Below are positions 1-5,444 of a stretch of DNA of 5,444 nucleotides, in pieces. How positions within the stretch are numbered: position 1 is the first letter of the stretch; every line of letters begins with the position of its first letter. Below the pieces are notes generated by a model. That model had not been told where the DNA came from. It saw only the letters and a program-made list of their open reading frames with translations, and ran no database searches. Both the position numbers and the translations under genes were made by a program. The stretch comes from an uncultured Agathobacter sp. Lineage in GTDB: Bacteria > Bacillota > Clostridia > Lachnospirales > Lachnospiraceae. The stretch spans positions 1 to 5,444 of the forward strand of contig CAKRKX010000131.1 in NCBI GenBank assembly GCA_934358675.1. The letters are read 5' to 3'.

Positions 1-390
1 GAGAAGAAGCTGATCGAATGGCTTAAGCAGAATGTGACCGCGAAGGACAGCGGTGAGACTCTGGCGGCGAAGTATGTGACCGTTGATGCAGATGATCTGT
101 ATGATGCAATCTTAGATGAGGAAAGTGGAACTTATAAGGTTGTCGTATATGCAAAAGATTATGCCGGCAATAAGTCAAAGAAGATTACCTTCAAGGTGAA
201 GTACACCGCACCGAAGACAGATACGGATGATACGGATGATAGCAACACCGAGAATCCGGATGATAACAATACGGAGAACCCGGATGATAACAACACCGAT
301 AATCCGGTCGACAGCAATACAGAGACCACGGATAATAATCAGGGAAATAACTCCGAAAATCCAGATGTCAACAATACAGAAGTATTATAA
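1..390 (+). CDS. C-terminal part of an Ig-like surface or secreted protein with an acidic repeat tail (5' end outside window)
   Basis: The frame is open from base 1 to the TAA at 388-390, giving 129 visible residues; the true start lies upstream, and the GTG at 34 is internal rather than a start. Residues about 43-69 (GTYKVVVYAKDYAGNKSKK and following) show the G-x-Y-x-V-x-V-x-A-x-D-x-A-G-N-x-S pattern typical of the last strands of bacterial Ig-like domains in extracellular proteins. Residues 71-129 are a low-complexity tail of Asp, Asn, Thr, Glu and Pro with an 8-residue repeat (NNTENPDD type), probably disordered, strongly acidic and exposed. There is no LPXTG motif, no C-terminal membrane helix and no basic end, so sortase anchoring is not supported; the protein may be secreted or held by an N-terminal domain that cannot be seen here. 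Export is inferred from the domain type. Specific function unknown. A terminator 3 bases after the stop makes this the last gene of its transcript. Confidence 0.8.
   Translation, partial: EKKLIEWLKQNVTAKDSGETLAAKYVTVDADDLYDAILDEESGTYKVVVYAKDYAGNKSKKITFKVKYTAPKTDTDDTDDSNTENPDDNNTENPDDNNTDNPVDSNTETTDNNQGNNSENPDVNNTEVL
241..336 (+). repeat. 24-bp tandem coding repeats (8-residue NNTENPDD-type unit)
   Basis: The tail of the first gene is built of 24-bp units: SNTENPDD (241-264), NNTENPDD (265-288), NNTDNPVD (289-312) and a degenerate SNTETTDN (313-336). Identity fades toward the 3' side, as expected for an old expansion by slippage or unequal exchange. Such tails often vary in length between strains; that is general knowledge and is not shown here. 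Confidence 0.75.
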
Positions 391-393
391 GGT

Positions 394-430
394 AAAAACA
401 GAAATCCAAAATGTTGGATTTCTGTTTTTT
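394..430 (+). terminator. Rho-independent terminator of the upstream surface-protein gene
   Basis: A perfect 16-bp inverted repeat (394-409 with 414-429) encloses an AATG tetraloop. The right arm ends in a run of T that continues to 430. It starts 3 bases after the TAA of the upstream gene. The left arm begins with five A, so the element could also stop transcription arriving on the minus strand, although no minus-strand gene is seen. Confidence 0.93.
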
Positions 431-506
431 ATATTGAAATAATGTAATAATATTAGTACAATGAACTCAATAAGCAAAAGTAATAAACAACGTAAGATAT
501 ATTAAC

Positions 507-535
507 TTTACTAATTCTTGCGGTTGCGCTATACT
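507..535 (+). promoter_or_regulatory. Sigma-A-type promoter for purL
   Basis: TTTACT (507-512) and TATACT (530-535) are separated by 17 bases, matching the housekeeping -35/-10 pattern at 4 of 6 and 5 of 6 positions. Transcription would start near 541-543, giving a leader of about 35 nt. That is too short for a riboswitch. The AAGGAGG ribosome binding site (563-569) sits 7 bases before the ATG. I see no purine riboswitch or obvious operator between 431 and 576, which is AT-rich and otherwise unremarkable. Confidence 0.6.
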
Positions 536-576
536 AGACACAGTAATGATGAAATCACTTTGAAGGAGGACTACCT

Positions 577-3500
577 ATGGGTAATGTACGCCGTGTATAT
601 GTAGAAAAGAAACCGGACTTTGCGGTAAAAGCAAAGGAGTTAAAGCATGAGATCAAGCATTATCTCGGAATCGCAGTCGAAGAAGTTCGTGTGCTGATCC
701 GTTATGATGTGGAGAATGTGTCGGATGAGACTTATCAGAAGGCATTGCAGACAGTATTTTCTGAGCCTCCTGTTGACGATATTTCTGAGGAAAATTTTGA
801 TGCCGGAAACGGAAAAGTATTCTCCGTTGAGTTCCTTCCGGGACAGTTCGATCAGAGAGCGGATTCCGCTGAGCAGTGTGTGAAGCTTCTGAACGAGGAA
901 GAGGAGCCGGTTATCCGCAGCGCAACCACTTATGTGATCGTTGGATGCATCTCTGACGATGAGCTTGAGGCAATCAAGAAGTACTGCATCAACCCGGTAG
1001 ATTCCAGAGAGACTGGAATGGAGAAGCCACAGACACTCGTACAGGAATTTGACGATCCTGCCGATGTTGCAATCTTCGATGGCTTTATCGATATGCCGGA
1101 GGACAAGCTGAACGAGCTTTATGCATCTTTGAACCTTGCTATGACATTCAAAGATTTCTTACATATCCAGAATTACTTCAAGAATGAGGAGAAACGCAAT
1201 CCGTCCATGACAGAGATCCGCGTTCTCGATACCTACTGGAGTGATCACTGCCGTCATACCACATTCTCAACAGAGCTTAAGAATGTGAAGTTTGACGACG
1301 GATTCTATCAGGCTCCGATCAAGAAGACTTACGAGGAGTACCTTGAGGCACACAAGGAAATGTACAAGGGACGCGATGATAAGTTTGTATGTCTGATGGA
1401 TCTCGCTTTACTTGCAATGAAGAAGCTGAAAGCAGAGGGCAAGCTGGACGATCAGGAAGAGTCCGATGAGATCAACGCATGTTCCATCGTTGTTCCGGTA
1501 GAAGTAGATGGAAAGACGGAAGAATGGTTAGTCAACTTCAAGAACGAGACACACAACCATCCGACAGAGATCGAGCCGTTCGGTGGCGCAGCAACCTGTC
1601 TCGGAGGAGCCATCCGTGATCCGTTATCCGGACGTACTTATGTATACCAGGCAATGCGCGTGACCGGTGCAGCCGATCCGACCGTTCCGGTTAAGGATAC
1701 AATCGAAGGAAAGCTGCCACAGAAGAAGATCGTGCGCGAGGCAGCAAGAGGATACAGCTCCTATGGTAACCAGATTGGATTGTCAACCGGCTATGTAAAA
1801 GAGGTTTACCATCCGGATTATGTCGCAAAGCGTATGGAGATCGGTGCCGTTATGGGTGCAGCACCAAGACGTGCGGTACAGAGACTGACATCCGATCCGG
1901 GAGACAAGATCATCCTCCTCGGCGGACGTACCGGACGTGACGGAATCGGTGGTGCAACCGGTTCATCCAAGGCACACAACACACAGTCGACTTCCGTATG
2001 TGGTGCAGAGGTGCAGAAGGGTAATGCTCCGACCGAGCGTAAGTTACAGCGCCTTTTCCGAAGAGAAGAAGTCAGCCATATTATTAAGAAATGTAACGAT
2101 TTCGGTGCAGGCGGTGTATCCGTAGCAATCGGAGAGCTGGCAGACGGACTTCGCGTTGAACTTGATAAAGTACCGAAGAAATATGCAGGACTTGACGGAA
2201 CAGAGATTGCTATCTCGGAGTCACAGGAGCGTATGGCAGTCGTTGTCGCTCCGCAGGATGTTGACCAGTTCCTTGCATATGCCAAGGAAGAGAACCTTGA
2301 GGCAACCGAGGTCGCAGTCGTAACCGAAGATCCGAGACTTGTACTCGTATGGAGAGGCAAGGAGATCGTCAATATCTCCCGTGCATTCCTCGATACGAAC
2401 GGCGCTCATCAGGAAGCAGACGTAGAAGTTGAGATGCCTGTTGAGAGCGACAATTTCTTCAAGAAGATGGAGCTTCCGAAGGTTGCAGAGGCTGTTGAAA
2501 AAGGCGATAACAAGGCAGCATGGCTTGCAATGCTTTCCGATCTCAATGTATGTTCCCAGAAGGGACTTGTCGAGATGTTCGACGGTTCCATCGGCGCAGG
2601 CAGCGTATACATGCCATACGGCGGACGTTATCAGCTGACCGAGACACAGAGTATGGTCGCAAAGCTTCCTGTCCTTACCGGAAAATGCGACACCGTAACA
2701 ATGATGTCTTACGGCTTTGATCCATATTTATCATCATGGAGTCCATACCACGGATCTGTTTATGCGGTACTCGAATCCCTGTCCCGCATCGTGACAGCCG
2801 GTGGTGACTTCAAGAAAGTAAGATTTACATTCCAGGAGTACTTCCGCAGAATGAGCGAAGATCCAAAGCGTTGGAGCCAGCCTTTCGCAGCACTCCTCGG
2901 AGCATATGACGCACAGATCGGCTTCGGACTTCCATCTATCGGTGGAAAGGATTCCATGTCCGGAACCTTTAACGAGATCGATGTACCTCCGACACTTGTT
3001 TCATTCGCAGTGGATGTGGCAAGAGAGAAGGATGTCATCACACCGGAGTTAAAGAAAGCCGGAAACAAGCTTGTTCTTTTCAACATTGAGAAGAATGAGT
3101 ACGATCTGCCGGTATATGAGCAGGTTATGGCACTGTACGATGAGATTCATGCGCTGATCGGCAAGAAGAATATCGTGTCAGCTTACGCTTTGGACGGCAA
3201 GGGACTTGCAGCAGCAGTCAGCAAGATGGCTTTCGGTAACAAACTCGGTGTCACAATTGAGGACAGCGTGAGCGCAGAAGTGCTTTACGGCGCAGGTTTC
3301 GGTAACATTGTAGCCGAAGTTCCGGAAGAGTTTCTTCCTATTATAAAAGAAACAATCCCTGAGGCTGTTGTTGTCGGTGAAGTCAATGCGGATCAGACAT
3401 TCCGTTACCAGGATATGAGCATCGGAATGGATGAGGCGATCGCAGCATGGACCGGAACACTCGAGAAGGTATTCGCAACACGTGCAATCGAAGACAAGAC

Positions 3501-4359
3501 AGAGATCAAGACCGATGTATTCGATACAAAGGAAATCTATATCTGCAAGAATAAAGTAGCAAAGCCAACCGTATTCATTCCGGTATTCCCGGGAACCAAC
3601 TGTGAGTACGACAGTGCAAAGGCATTTGAGAGAGCCGGAGCAAACACGATTGTTAAGGTATTCAAGAACCTGAGCGCAGCAGATATCCGTGATTCCGTTG
3701 ATGAGTTCGTCAAGGCAATCGAGCAGTCACAGATCATCATGTTCCCTGGCGGATTCTCTGCAGGAGATGAGCCGGAAGGATCTGCTAAGTTCTTCGCTAC
3801 CGCATTCCGCAATGCGAAGATGACCGAGGCTGTCAACAAGCTCCTGGGTGAGCGCGACGGTCTGGCACTCGGAATCTGTAACGGATTCCAGGCACTCATC
3901 AAACTTGGCTTAGTACCGTACGGCGAGATCCGCATGCAGACAGAAGATTCACCGACACTGACATACAACACGATCAACCGCCACATCAGCAAGATGGTAT
4001 ACACCAAGGTTGTAACAAACAAGTCCCCATGGCTGCAGCAGGCAGAGCTTGGCAAGACTTACTGCAACCCGGCATCCCACGGCGAGGGACGTTTCGTAGC
4101 TCCGAAGGAATGGCTCGATAAGCTTTTTGCAAACGGACAGGTTGCAACACAGTATGTTAACGAAGCTGGCGTGCCGACCATGGATGAAGAGTGGAATGTC
4201 AATGGATCATATATGGCAATCGAGGGTATCACAAGCCCGGATGGACGTGTACTTGGAAAGATGGCTCATTCCGAAAGACGCGGCGAAGCTGTAGCAATGA
4301 ACATCTACGGAGAGCAGGATATGAAACTGTTCGAGTCAGGTGTTGCATACTTCAAGTAA
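577..4359 (+). CDS. purL: Phosphoribosylformylglycinamidine synthase, single-chain (large) form
   Basis: This cytoplasmic enzyme catalyses the fourth step of de novo purine synthesis: FGAR + glutamine + ATP give FGAM + glutamate + ADP + Pi. At 1260 residues it is the one-chain type, carrying in one polypeptide what Bacillus splits into PurS, PurL and PurQ. A PurS-like N-terminal region (about 1-80, start VRRVYVEKKPDF) leads to a linker and the YWSDHCRHTTF motif (219-229) that opens the synthetase part. Its two PurM-like halves follow: NETHNHPTEIEPFGG (323-337), the Gly-rich GGRTGRDGIGGATGSS (449-464) and NDFGAGGVSVAIGELADG (507-524) in the first, and GGKDSMSG (789-796) in the second. The glutaminase domain spans about 997-1260, with FPGTNCEYD (1004-1012), FPGGFSAGD (1056-1064), nucleophile Cys1101 in LGICNGFQ, SHGEGRF (1167-1173) and the His1231/Glu1233 pair in AHSER. 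The triad is inferred from the family. The ATG is fixed by AAGGAGG 7 bases upstream. No frameshift or missing motif is seen. It appears to be transcribed alone. Confidence 0.98.
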   Translation: MGNVRRVYVEKKPDFAVKAKELKHEIKHYLGIAVEEVRVLIRYDVENVSDETYQKALQTVFSEPPVDDISEENFDAGNGKVFSVEFLPGQFDQRADSAEQCVKLLNEEEEPVIRSATTYVIVGCISDDELEAIKKYCINPVDSRETGMEKPQTLVQEFDDPADVAIFDGFIDMPEDKLNELYASLNLAMTFKDFLHIQNYFKNEEKRNPSMTEIRVLDTYWSDHCRHTTFSTELKNVKFDDGFYQAPIKKTYEEYLEAHKEMYKGRDDKFVCLMDLALLAMKKLKAEGKLDDQEESDEINACSIVVPVEVDGKTEEWLVNFKNETHNHPTEIEPFGGAATCLGGAIRDPLSGRTYVYQAMRVTGAADPTVPVKDTIEGKLPQKKIVREAARGYSSYGNQIGLSTGYVKEVYHPDYVAKRMEIGAVMGAAPRRAVQRLTSDPGDKIILLGGRTGRDGIGGATGSSKAHNTQSTSVCGAEVQKGNAPTERKLQRLFRREEVSHIIKKCNDFGAGGVSVAIGELADGLRVELDKVPKKYAGLDGTEIAISESQERMAVVVAPQDVDQFLAYAKEENLEATEVAVVTEDPRLVLVWRGKEIVNISRAFLDTNGAHQEADVEVEMPVESDNFFKKMELPKVAEAVEKGDNKAAWLAMLSDLNVCSQKGLVEMFDGSIGAGSVYMPYGGRYQLTETQSMVAKLPVLTGKCDTVTMMSYGFDPYLSSWSPYHGSVYAVLESLSRIVTAGGDFKKVRFTFQEYFRRMSEDPKRWSQPFAALLGAYDAQIGFGLPSIGGKDSMSGTFNEIDVPPTLVSFAVDVAREKDVITPELKKAGNKLVLFNIEKNEYDLPVYEQVMALYDEIHALIGKKNIVSAYALDGKGLAAAVSKMAFGNKLGVTIEDSVSAEVLYGAGFGNIVAEVPEEFLPIIKETIPEAVVVGEVNADQTFRYQDMSIGMDEAIAAWTGTLEKVFATRAIEDKTEIKTDVFDTKEIYICKNKVAKPTVFIPVFPGTNCEYDSAKAFERAGANTIVKVFKNLSAADIRDSVDEFVKAIEQSQIIMFPGGFSAGDEPEGSAKFFATAFRNAKMTEAVNKLLGERDGLALGICNGFQALIKLGLVPYGEIRMQTEDSPTLTYNTINRHISKMVYTKVVTNKSPWLQQAELGKTYCNPASHGEGRFVAPKEWLDKLFANGQVATQYVNEAGVPTMDEEWNVNGSYMAIEGITSPDGRVLGKMAHSERRGEAVAMNIYGEQDMKLFESGVAYFK

Positions 4360-4413
4360 TTTAATGCTATATTAAAATATTATGTGAAAGAGAATGGACT
4401 CACCAATGAGACG

Positions 4414-4460
4414 ATTACGGAGTCCGTAATGGAACAATTTCGGCGATAAAGCGAATTGTT
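4414..4460 (+). repeat. Adjacent palindrome and hairpin in the purL 3' region
   Basis: ATTACGGA (4414-4421) and TCCGTAAT (4423-4430) are perfect reverse complements. Two bases later AACAATT (4433-4439) pairs with AATTGTT (4454-4460), and CG 4441-4442 with CG 4452-4453. The GAGTCC at 4420-4425 can instead pair with GGACTC at 4396-4401, so alternative folds exist. The sequence is visible; any function is unknown. Confidence 0.5.
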
Positions 4461-4461
4461 A

Positions 4462-4503
4462 ACGTAATATAATAATGAAGAAACGCAATATAATATAGTA
4501 GAA
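4462..4503 (+). repeat. Two-copy 21-bp imperfect direct tandem repeat
   Basis: The unit at 4462-4482 (ACGTAATATAATA...GAA) is followed directly by a second at 4483-4503 (ACGCAATATAATA...GAA); they agree at 17 of 21 positions and share a 9-bp core AATATAATA at 4466-4474 and 4487-4495. The 21-bp period puts both cores on the same face of the helix. It sits between the purL stop and the terminator, with no promoter-like -35 at a workable distance. Confidence 0.6.
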
Positions 4504-4520
4504 ACCTTGAAGAAAACTTG

Positions 4521-4549
4521 AAAAACGGGCGATTTTTCGCCCGTTTTTT
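4521..4549 (+). terminator. Rho-independent terminator downstream of purL
   Basis: A 12-bp stem (4521-4532 with 4537-4548) with a GC-rich core CGGGCG/CGCCCG closes a TTTT loop, and the right side ends in six T (4544-4549). It lies about 160 bases after the purL stop. The A-run on the left arm would also allow it to act on the opposite strand. It isolates purL from the downstream secreted-protein gene. Confidence 0.95.
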
Positions 4550-4640
4550 CAGTACACCAAATTTGTATGAAAAAATGAAAAAATAATTAATAGATTAAGA
4601 AAATATTAAATAATTTTTTCAAGAAAATGCGATTTTGATG

Positions 4641-4669
4641 TTGCAAACCTACAATACTTGGTGTATTAT
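4641..4669 (+). promoter_or_regulatory. Sigma-A-type promoter for the downstream Ig-like secreted protein
   Basis: TTGCAA (4641-4646) and TATTAT (4664-4669) are 17 bases apart, matching the consensus at 4 of 6 and 5 of 6 positions. Upstream, about 4570-4620 is extremely AT-rich with A and T tracts, which could serve as an UP element. The predicted start near 4675-4677 would give a leader of about 415 nt before the ATG at 5093. The -10 overlaps the right arm of an inverted repeat (AATAC/GTATT), a possible operator. This is the best promoter match between the purL terminator and the next gene. Confidence 0.6.
4653..4667. promoter_or_regulatory. Possible operator: inverted repeat overlapping the -10
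   Basis: AATAC (4653-4657) and GTATT (4663-4667) are perfect reverse complements around TTGGT, covering the downstream spacer and most of the -10 element. In addition TTGGTGTA (4658-4665) is the exact reverse complement of TACACCAA at 4553-4560, about 100 bases upstream. A bound repressor here would block the promoter. No regulator can be named and 5-bp arms can arise by chance. Confidence 0.25.
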
Positions 4670-4675
4670 TGTCAC

Positions 4676-5092
4676 GTAGAGTAGTTAAGATAGTACTGCT
4701 ATAAGAGAAGTACGAGAAACGGTTAGCGACTATTGAAACTATGGAAACTGGGATTGAAAAGATAGATTCCAGACAACCTTACAATTGCAGATACATACAG
4801 AAGCTGAGGGCTCTTGAAGCGCAGCTTGCTGAATTTGATGCTGAGCAATCAATGTCGATTCACTCTACGCGACAAAGAAAGTTCAAAGCTTCAATCAATT
4901 ATGATTCATGTGTCTGTAGACAAAGCCGCAGGGTGAAAGCCTGAGGATGCGGTAGAGGCAATAAGGGAAAGCGTTTGATCAAATGGATTGTCCGCAGCAA
5001 GACAGGAGAGAGAACACCGGAACTTGAACGTGTGAGGCAAACGAAGTAGACATTCGGTAGAAGATAACCAAAAAGGAAAGAGAGGAAAAGAC
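4676..5092 (+). other. Long 5' leader of the Ig-like protein gene, probably structured RNA
   Basis: About 415 nt lie between the predicted transcription start and the ATG. The tract is purine-rich with a GC content closer to genes than to the AT-rich gap before it. Visible hairpins include AAGCTG/CAGCTT (4801-4806 with 4822-4827), TTGAT/ATCAA (4835-4839 with 4848-4852, extended inward by GC/GC), GTC/GAC around TGTA (4911-4920), CCGCA/TGCGG (4926-4930 with 4948-4952) and the palindrome TTTGATCAAA (4974-4983). A second CCGCA at 4992-4996 could compete for TGCGG. No intrinsic terminator is seen inside. It does not match the conserved cores of TPP, cobalamin, glycine, lysine, SAM, purine, c-di-GMP or T-box leaders as I know them. 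A regulatory or mRNA-stabilising role is inferred only from length and folding. A small ORF (4741-4944) overlaps it. Confidence 0.45.
4741..4944 (+). CDS. Doubtful 67-residue ORF inside the leader
   Basis: ATG at 4741 opens a frame that ends at the TGA at 4942-4944; the same frame is open back to about 4705 without another usual start. The product is basic overall. Its middle, about residues 18-36 (YIQKLRALEAQLAEFDAEQ), looks like an amphipathic helix or short coiled coil, while the end (about 38-67) is Arg/Lys/Ser-rich with two Cys (CVC) and looks less protein-like. There is no recognisable ribosome binding site before the ATG (preceding bases ATTGAAACT), which argues against translation. 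It could be a leader peptide, a decayed gene fragment or chance. No family is recognised. Confidence 0.2.
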   Translation: METGIEKIDSRQPYNCRYIQKLRALEAQLAEFDAEQSMSIHSTRQRKFKASINYDSCVCRQSRRVKA

Positions 5093-5444
5093 ATGAAGAC
5101 ATTCAAAAAAGTGTTAGCTTCAGCTCTTGCTGCTGCAATGGTAGTAACAGCATTCCCTGTTACAAATGCAGAAGCAGCTACAGCTCCAAAGCTTAGCACA
5201 AAGAAAGCTACCATTTATGTTGGTAACTCAAAGACAATCAAGGTTACATTACCAAAGGGTGCAAAGATCGCATCTGTAAAGACTTCTAACAAGGCCGTTG
5301 CTACAGCTAAGAAGTCTGGCAAGAAAGTAGTTGTTAAGGCTGTTAAGGCTGGTACAGCAAAAGTTACTGTTAAGGTAACTCCTAAGAAGGGCAAAGCTAA
5401 GACATTAAAGGCTACTATCACAGTTAAGAACCCAACTCTTACAT
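5093..5444 (+). CDS. N-terminal part of a secreted Lys-rich bacterial Ig-like (Big_2-type) protein (3' end outside window)
   Basis: ATG at 5093 begins a frame still open at the window edge, with 117 visible residues. A GAGG (5082-5085) lies 7 bases before the start. Residues 1-28 form a classical Sec signal peptide: basic MKTFKK, hydrophobic core VLASALAAAMVVTAF, and likely cleavage after Ala28 or Ala29 (NAEAA). Residues about 35-97 fit a group-2 bacterial Ig-like domain: KKATIYVGNSKTIKV, then TSNKAVATAKKSGKK, then VKAVKAGTAKVTVKV, matching the usual SSN-x-x-VA-t ... G-x-V-x-AvkaGtA-x-itv pattern. A second beta segment (about 103-112) follows. The protein probably acts at the cell surface or outside the cell. 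The role is unknown; such domains occur in adhesins, S-layer-like proteins and wall enzymes, and the rest of the protein would decide. After the signal there are 23 Lys in 89 residues and no Asp, Glu, Arg or His. Codons are strongly biased to AAG, GCT, GTT and ACA, suggesting high expression. It has its own promoter and a long leader. Confidence 0.92.
   Translation, partial: MKTFKKVLASALAAAMVVTAFPVTNAEAATAPKLSTKKATIYVGNSKTIKVTLPKGAKIASVKTSNKAVATAKKSGKKVVVKAVKAGTAKVTVKVTPKKGKAKTLKATITVKNPTLT

Larger units (their letters stand above)
4360..4520 (+). other. purL 3' untranslated region with small palindromes
   Basis: These 161 bases separate the purL stop from its terminator and contain no gene I can support. 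They hold a 17-bp near-palindrome (4414-4430, 8-bp arms ATTACGGA/TCCGTAAT around one G), a hairpin (AACAATT 4433-4439 with AATTGTT 4454-4460, extended inward by CG/CG across a one-base bulge) and a 21-bp imperfect tandem repeat. The frame of purL stays open after its TAA from 4360 to 4449, but without a ribosome binding site. The region could be a structured 3' UTR or a decayed remnant of another gene. Confidence 0.5.

Noticed and set aside
227..442. 71-codon + strand frame overlapping the acidic tail
   Set aside because: The Ile/Arg/Thr-rich product is the out-of-frame reading of the Asp/Asn repeats and runs through the terminator hairpin.
431..576. Purine riboswitch upstream of purL
   Set aside because: The predicted leader is only about 35 nt and the region lacks the conserved loops of the purine aptamer.
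1818..2372. 184-codon open frame on the minus strand
   Set aside because: It lies entirely antisense to a well-conserved part of purL, with Ser/Thr-rich low-quality composition and no sign of its own ribosome binding site; a codon-bias shadow.
2760..3086. 108-codon open frame on the minus strand
   Set aside because: Antisense to the second synthetase half of purL; shadow.
3537..4055. 172-codon open frame on the minus strand
   Set aside because: Antisense to the glutaminase domain of purL, with no recognisable protein features; shadow.
4468..4494. Two TATAAT matches (4468-4473 and 4489-4494) as promoters
   Set aside because: No -35-like hexamer at 16-18 bases upstream of either, and any transcript would end at once at the 4521-4549 terminator.
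4925..5060. Resemblance to TPP or cobalamin riboswitch (GGGTGAAAGCCTGAG followed by GAACTTGAACG and AAGTAGAC)
   Set aside because: The similarity is only a loose skeleton. The TPP core with CTGATCTGG and the GCGTAGGGA ending, and the cobalamin B12 box AGCCAGGAGACCTGCC, are absent, and the downstream gene is not a vitamin gene.
4899..5421. Three minus-strand open frames opposite the leader and the Ig-like gene
   Set aside because: The two 5' of 5421 mirror the Ala/Lys/Val codon bias of the signal peptide and Ig-like domain (their Ala/Thr/Phe/Val-rich products are antisense artefacts). None has a supported start, and the + strand gene is clear.

Overview
The window looks like chromosomal DNA of a low- to mid-GC Gram-positive anaerobe, most likely a gut Clostridium relative of the Lachnospiraceae (Roseburia/Agathobacter/Eubacterium type). 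This is an inference. It rests on the single-chain clostridial form of FGAM synthase, purine-rich AAGGAGG-type ribosome binding sites, strong hairpin/T-run terminators, AT-rich intergenic DNA and Lys-rich Ig-like secreted proteins. All genes read on the + strand. There is no mobile element, CRISPR array, tRNA or rRNA.

Layout. (1) Bases 1-390 are the 3' end of a surface or secreted protein gene: the last part of an Ig-like domain, then an acidic Asp/Asn/Thr/Pro tail with 24-bp repeats and no cell-wall anchor. A perfect 16-bp hairpin terminator follows 3 bases after its stop. (2) A 146-base gap (431-576) carries a sigma-A-type promoter and a strong ribosome binding site for purL (577-4359), which encodes a complete 1260-residue phosphoribosylformylglycinamidine synthase of de novo purine synthesis. 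All recognisable catalytic motifs are intact. (3) A 160-base 3' region holds small palindromes, a 21-bp imperfect tandem repeat and an odd in-frame open stretch, and ends in a 12-bp-stem terminator. (4) About 540 bases follow with no confident gene. They hold an AT-rich tract, a good promoter (4641-4669) and a predicted leader of about 415 nt with several small hairpins and one doubtful small ORF. (5) From 5093 to the window edge runs the start of a secreted, Lys-rich Ig-like (Big_2-type) protein with a clear signal peptide.

The three genes appear to be separate transcription units, each bounded by its own promoter and/or terminator, so purL looks monocistronic and merely lies between two exported-protein genes. 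The most interesting part is the long leader before the last gene: it contains competing base-pairing options (two CCGCA copies flanking one TGCGG) and matches no riboswitch class I can recognise. The mature part of that last protein, as far as visible, carries Lys as its only charged residue type. I see no clear evidence for a wholly new multi-gene system in this window.
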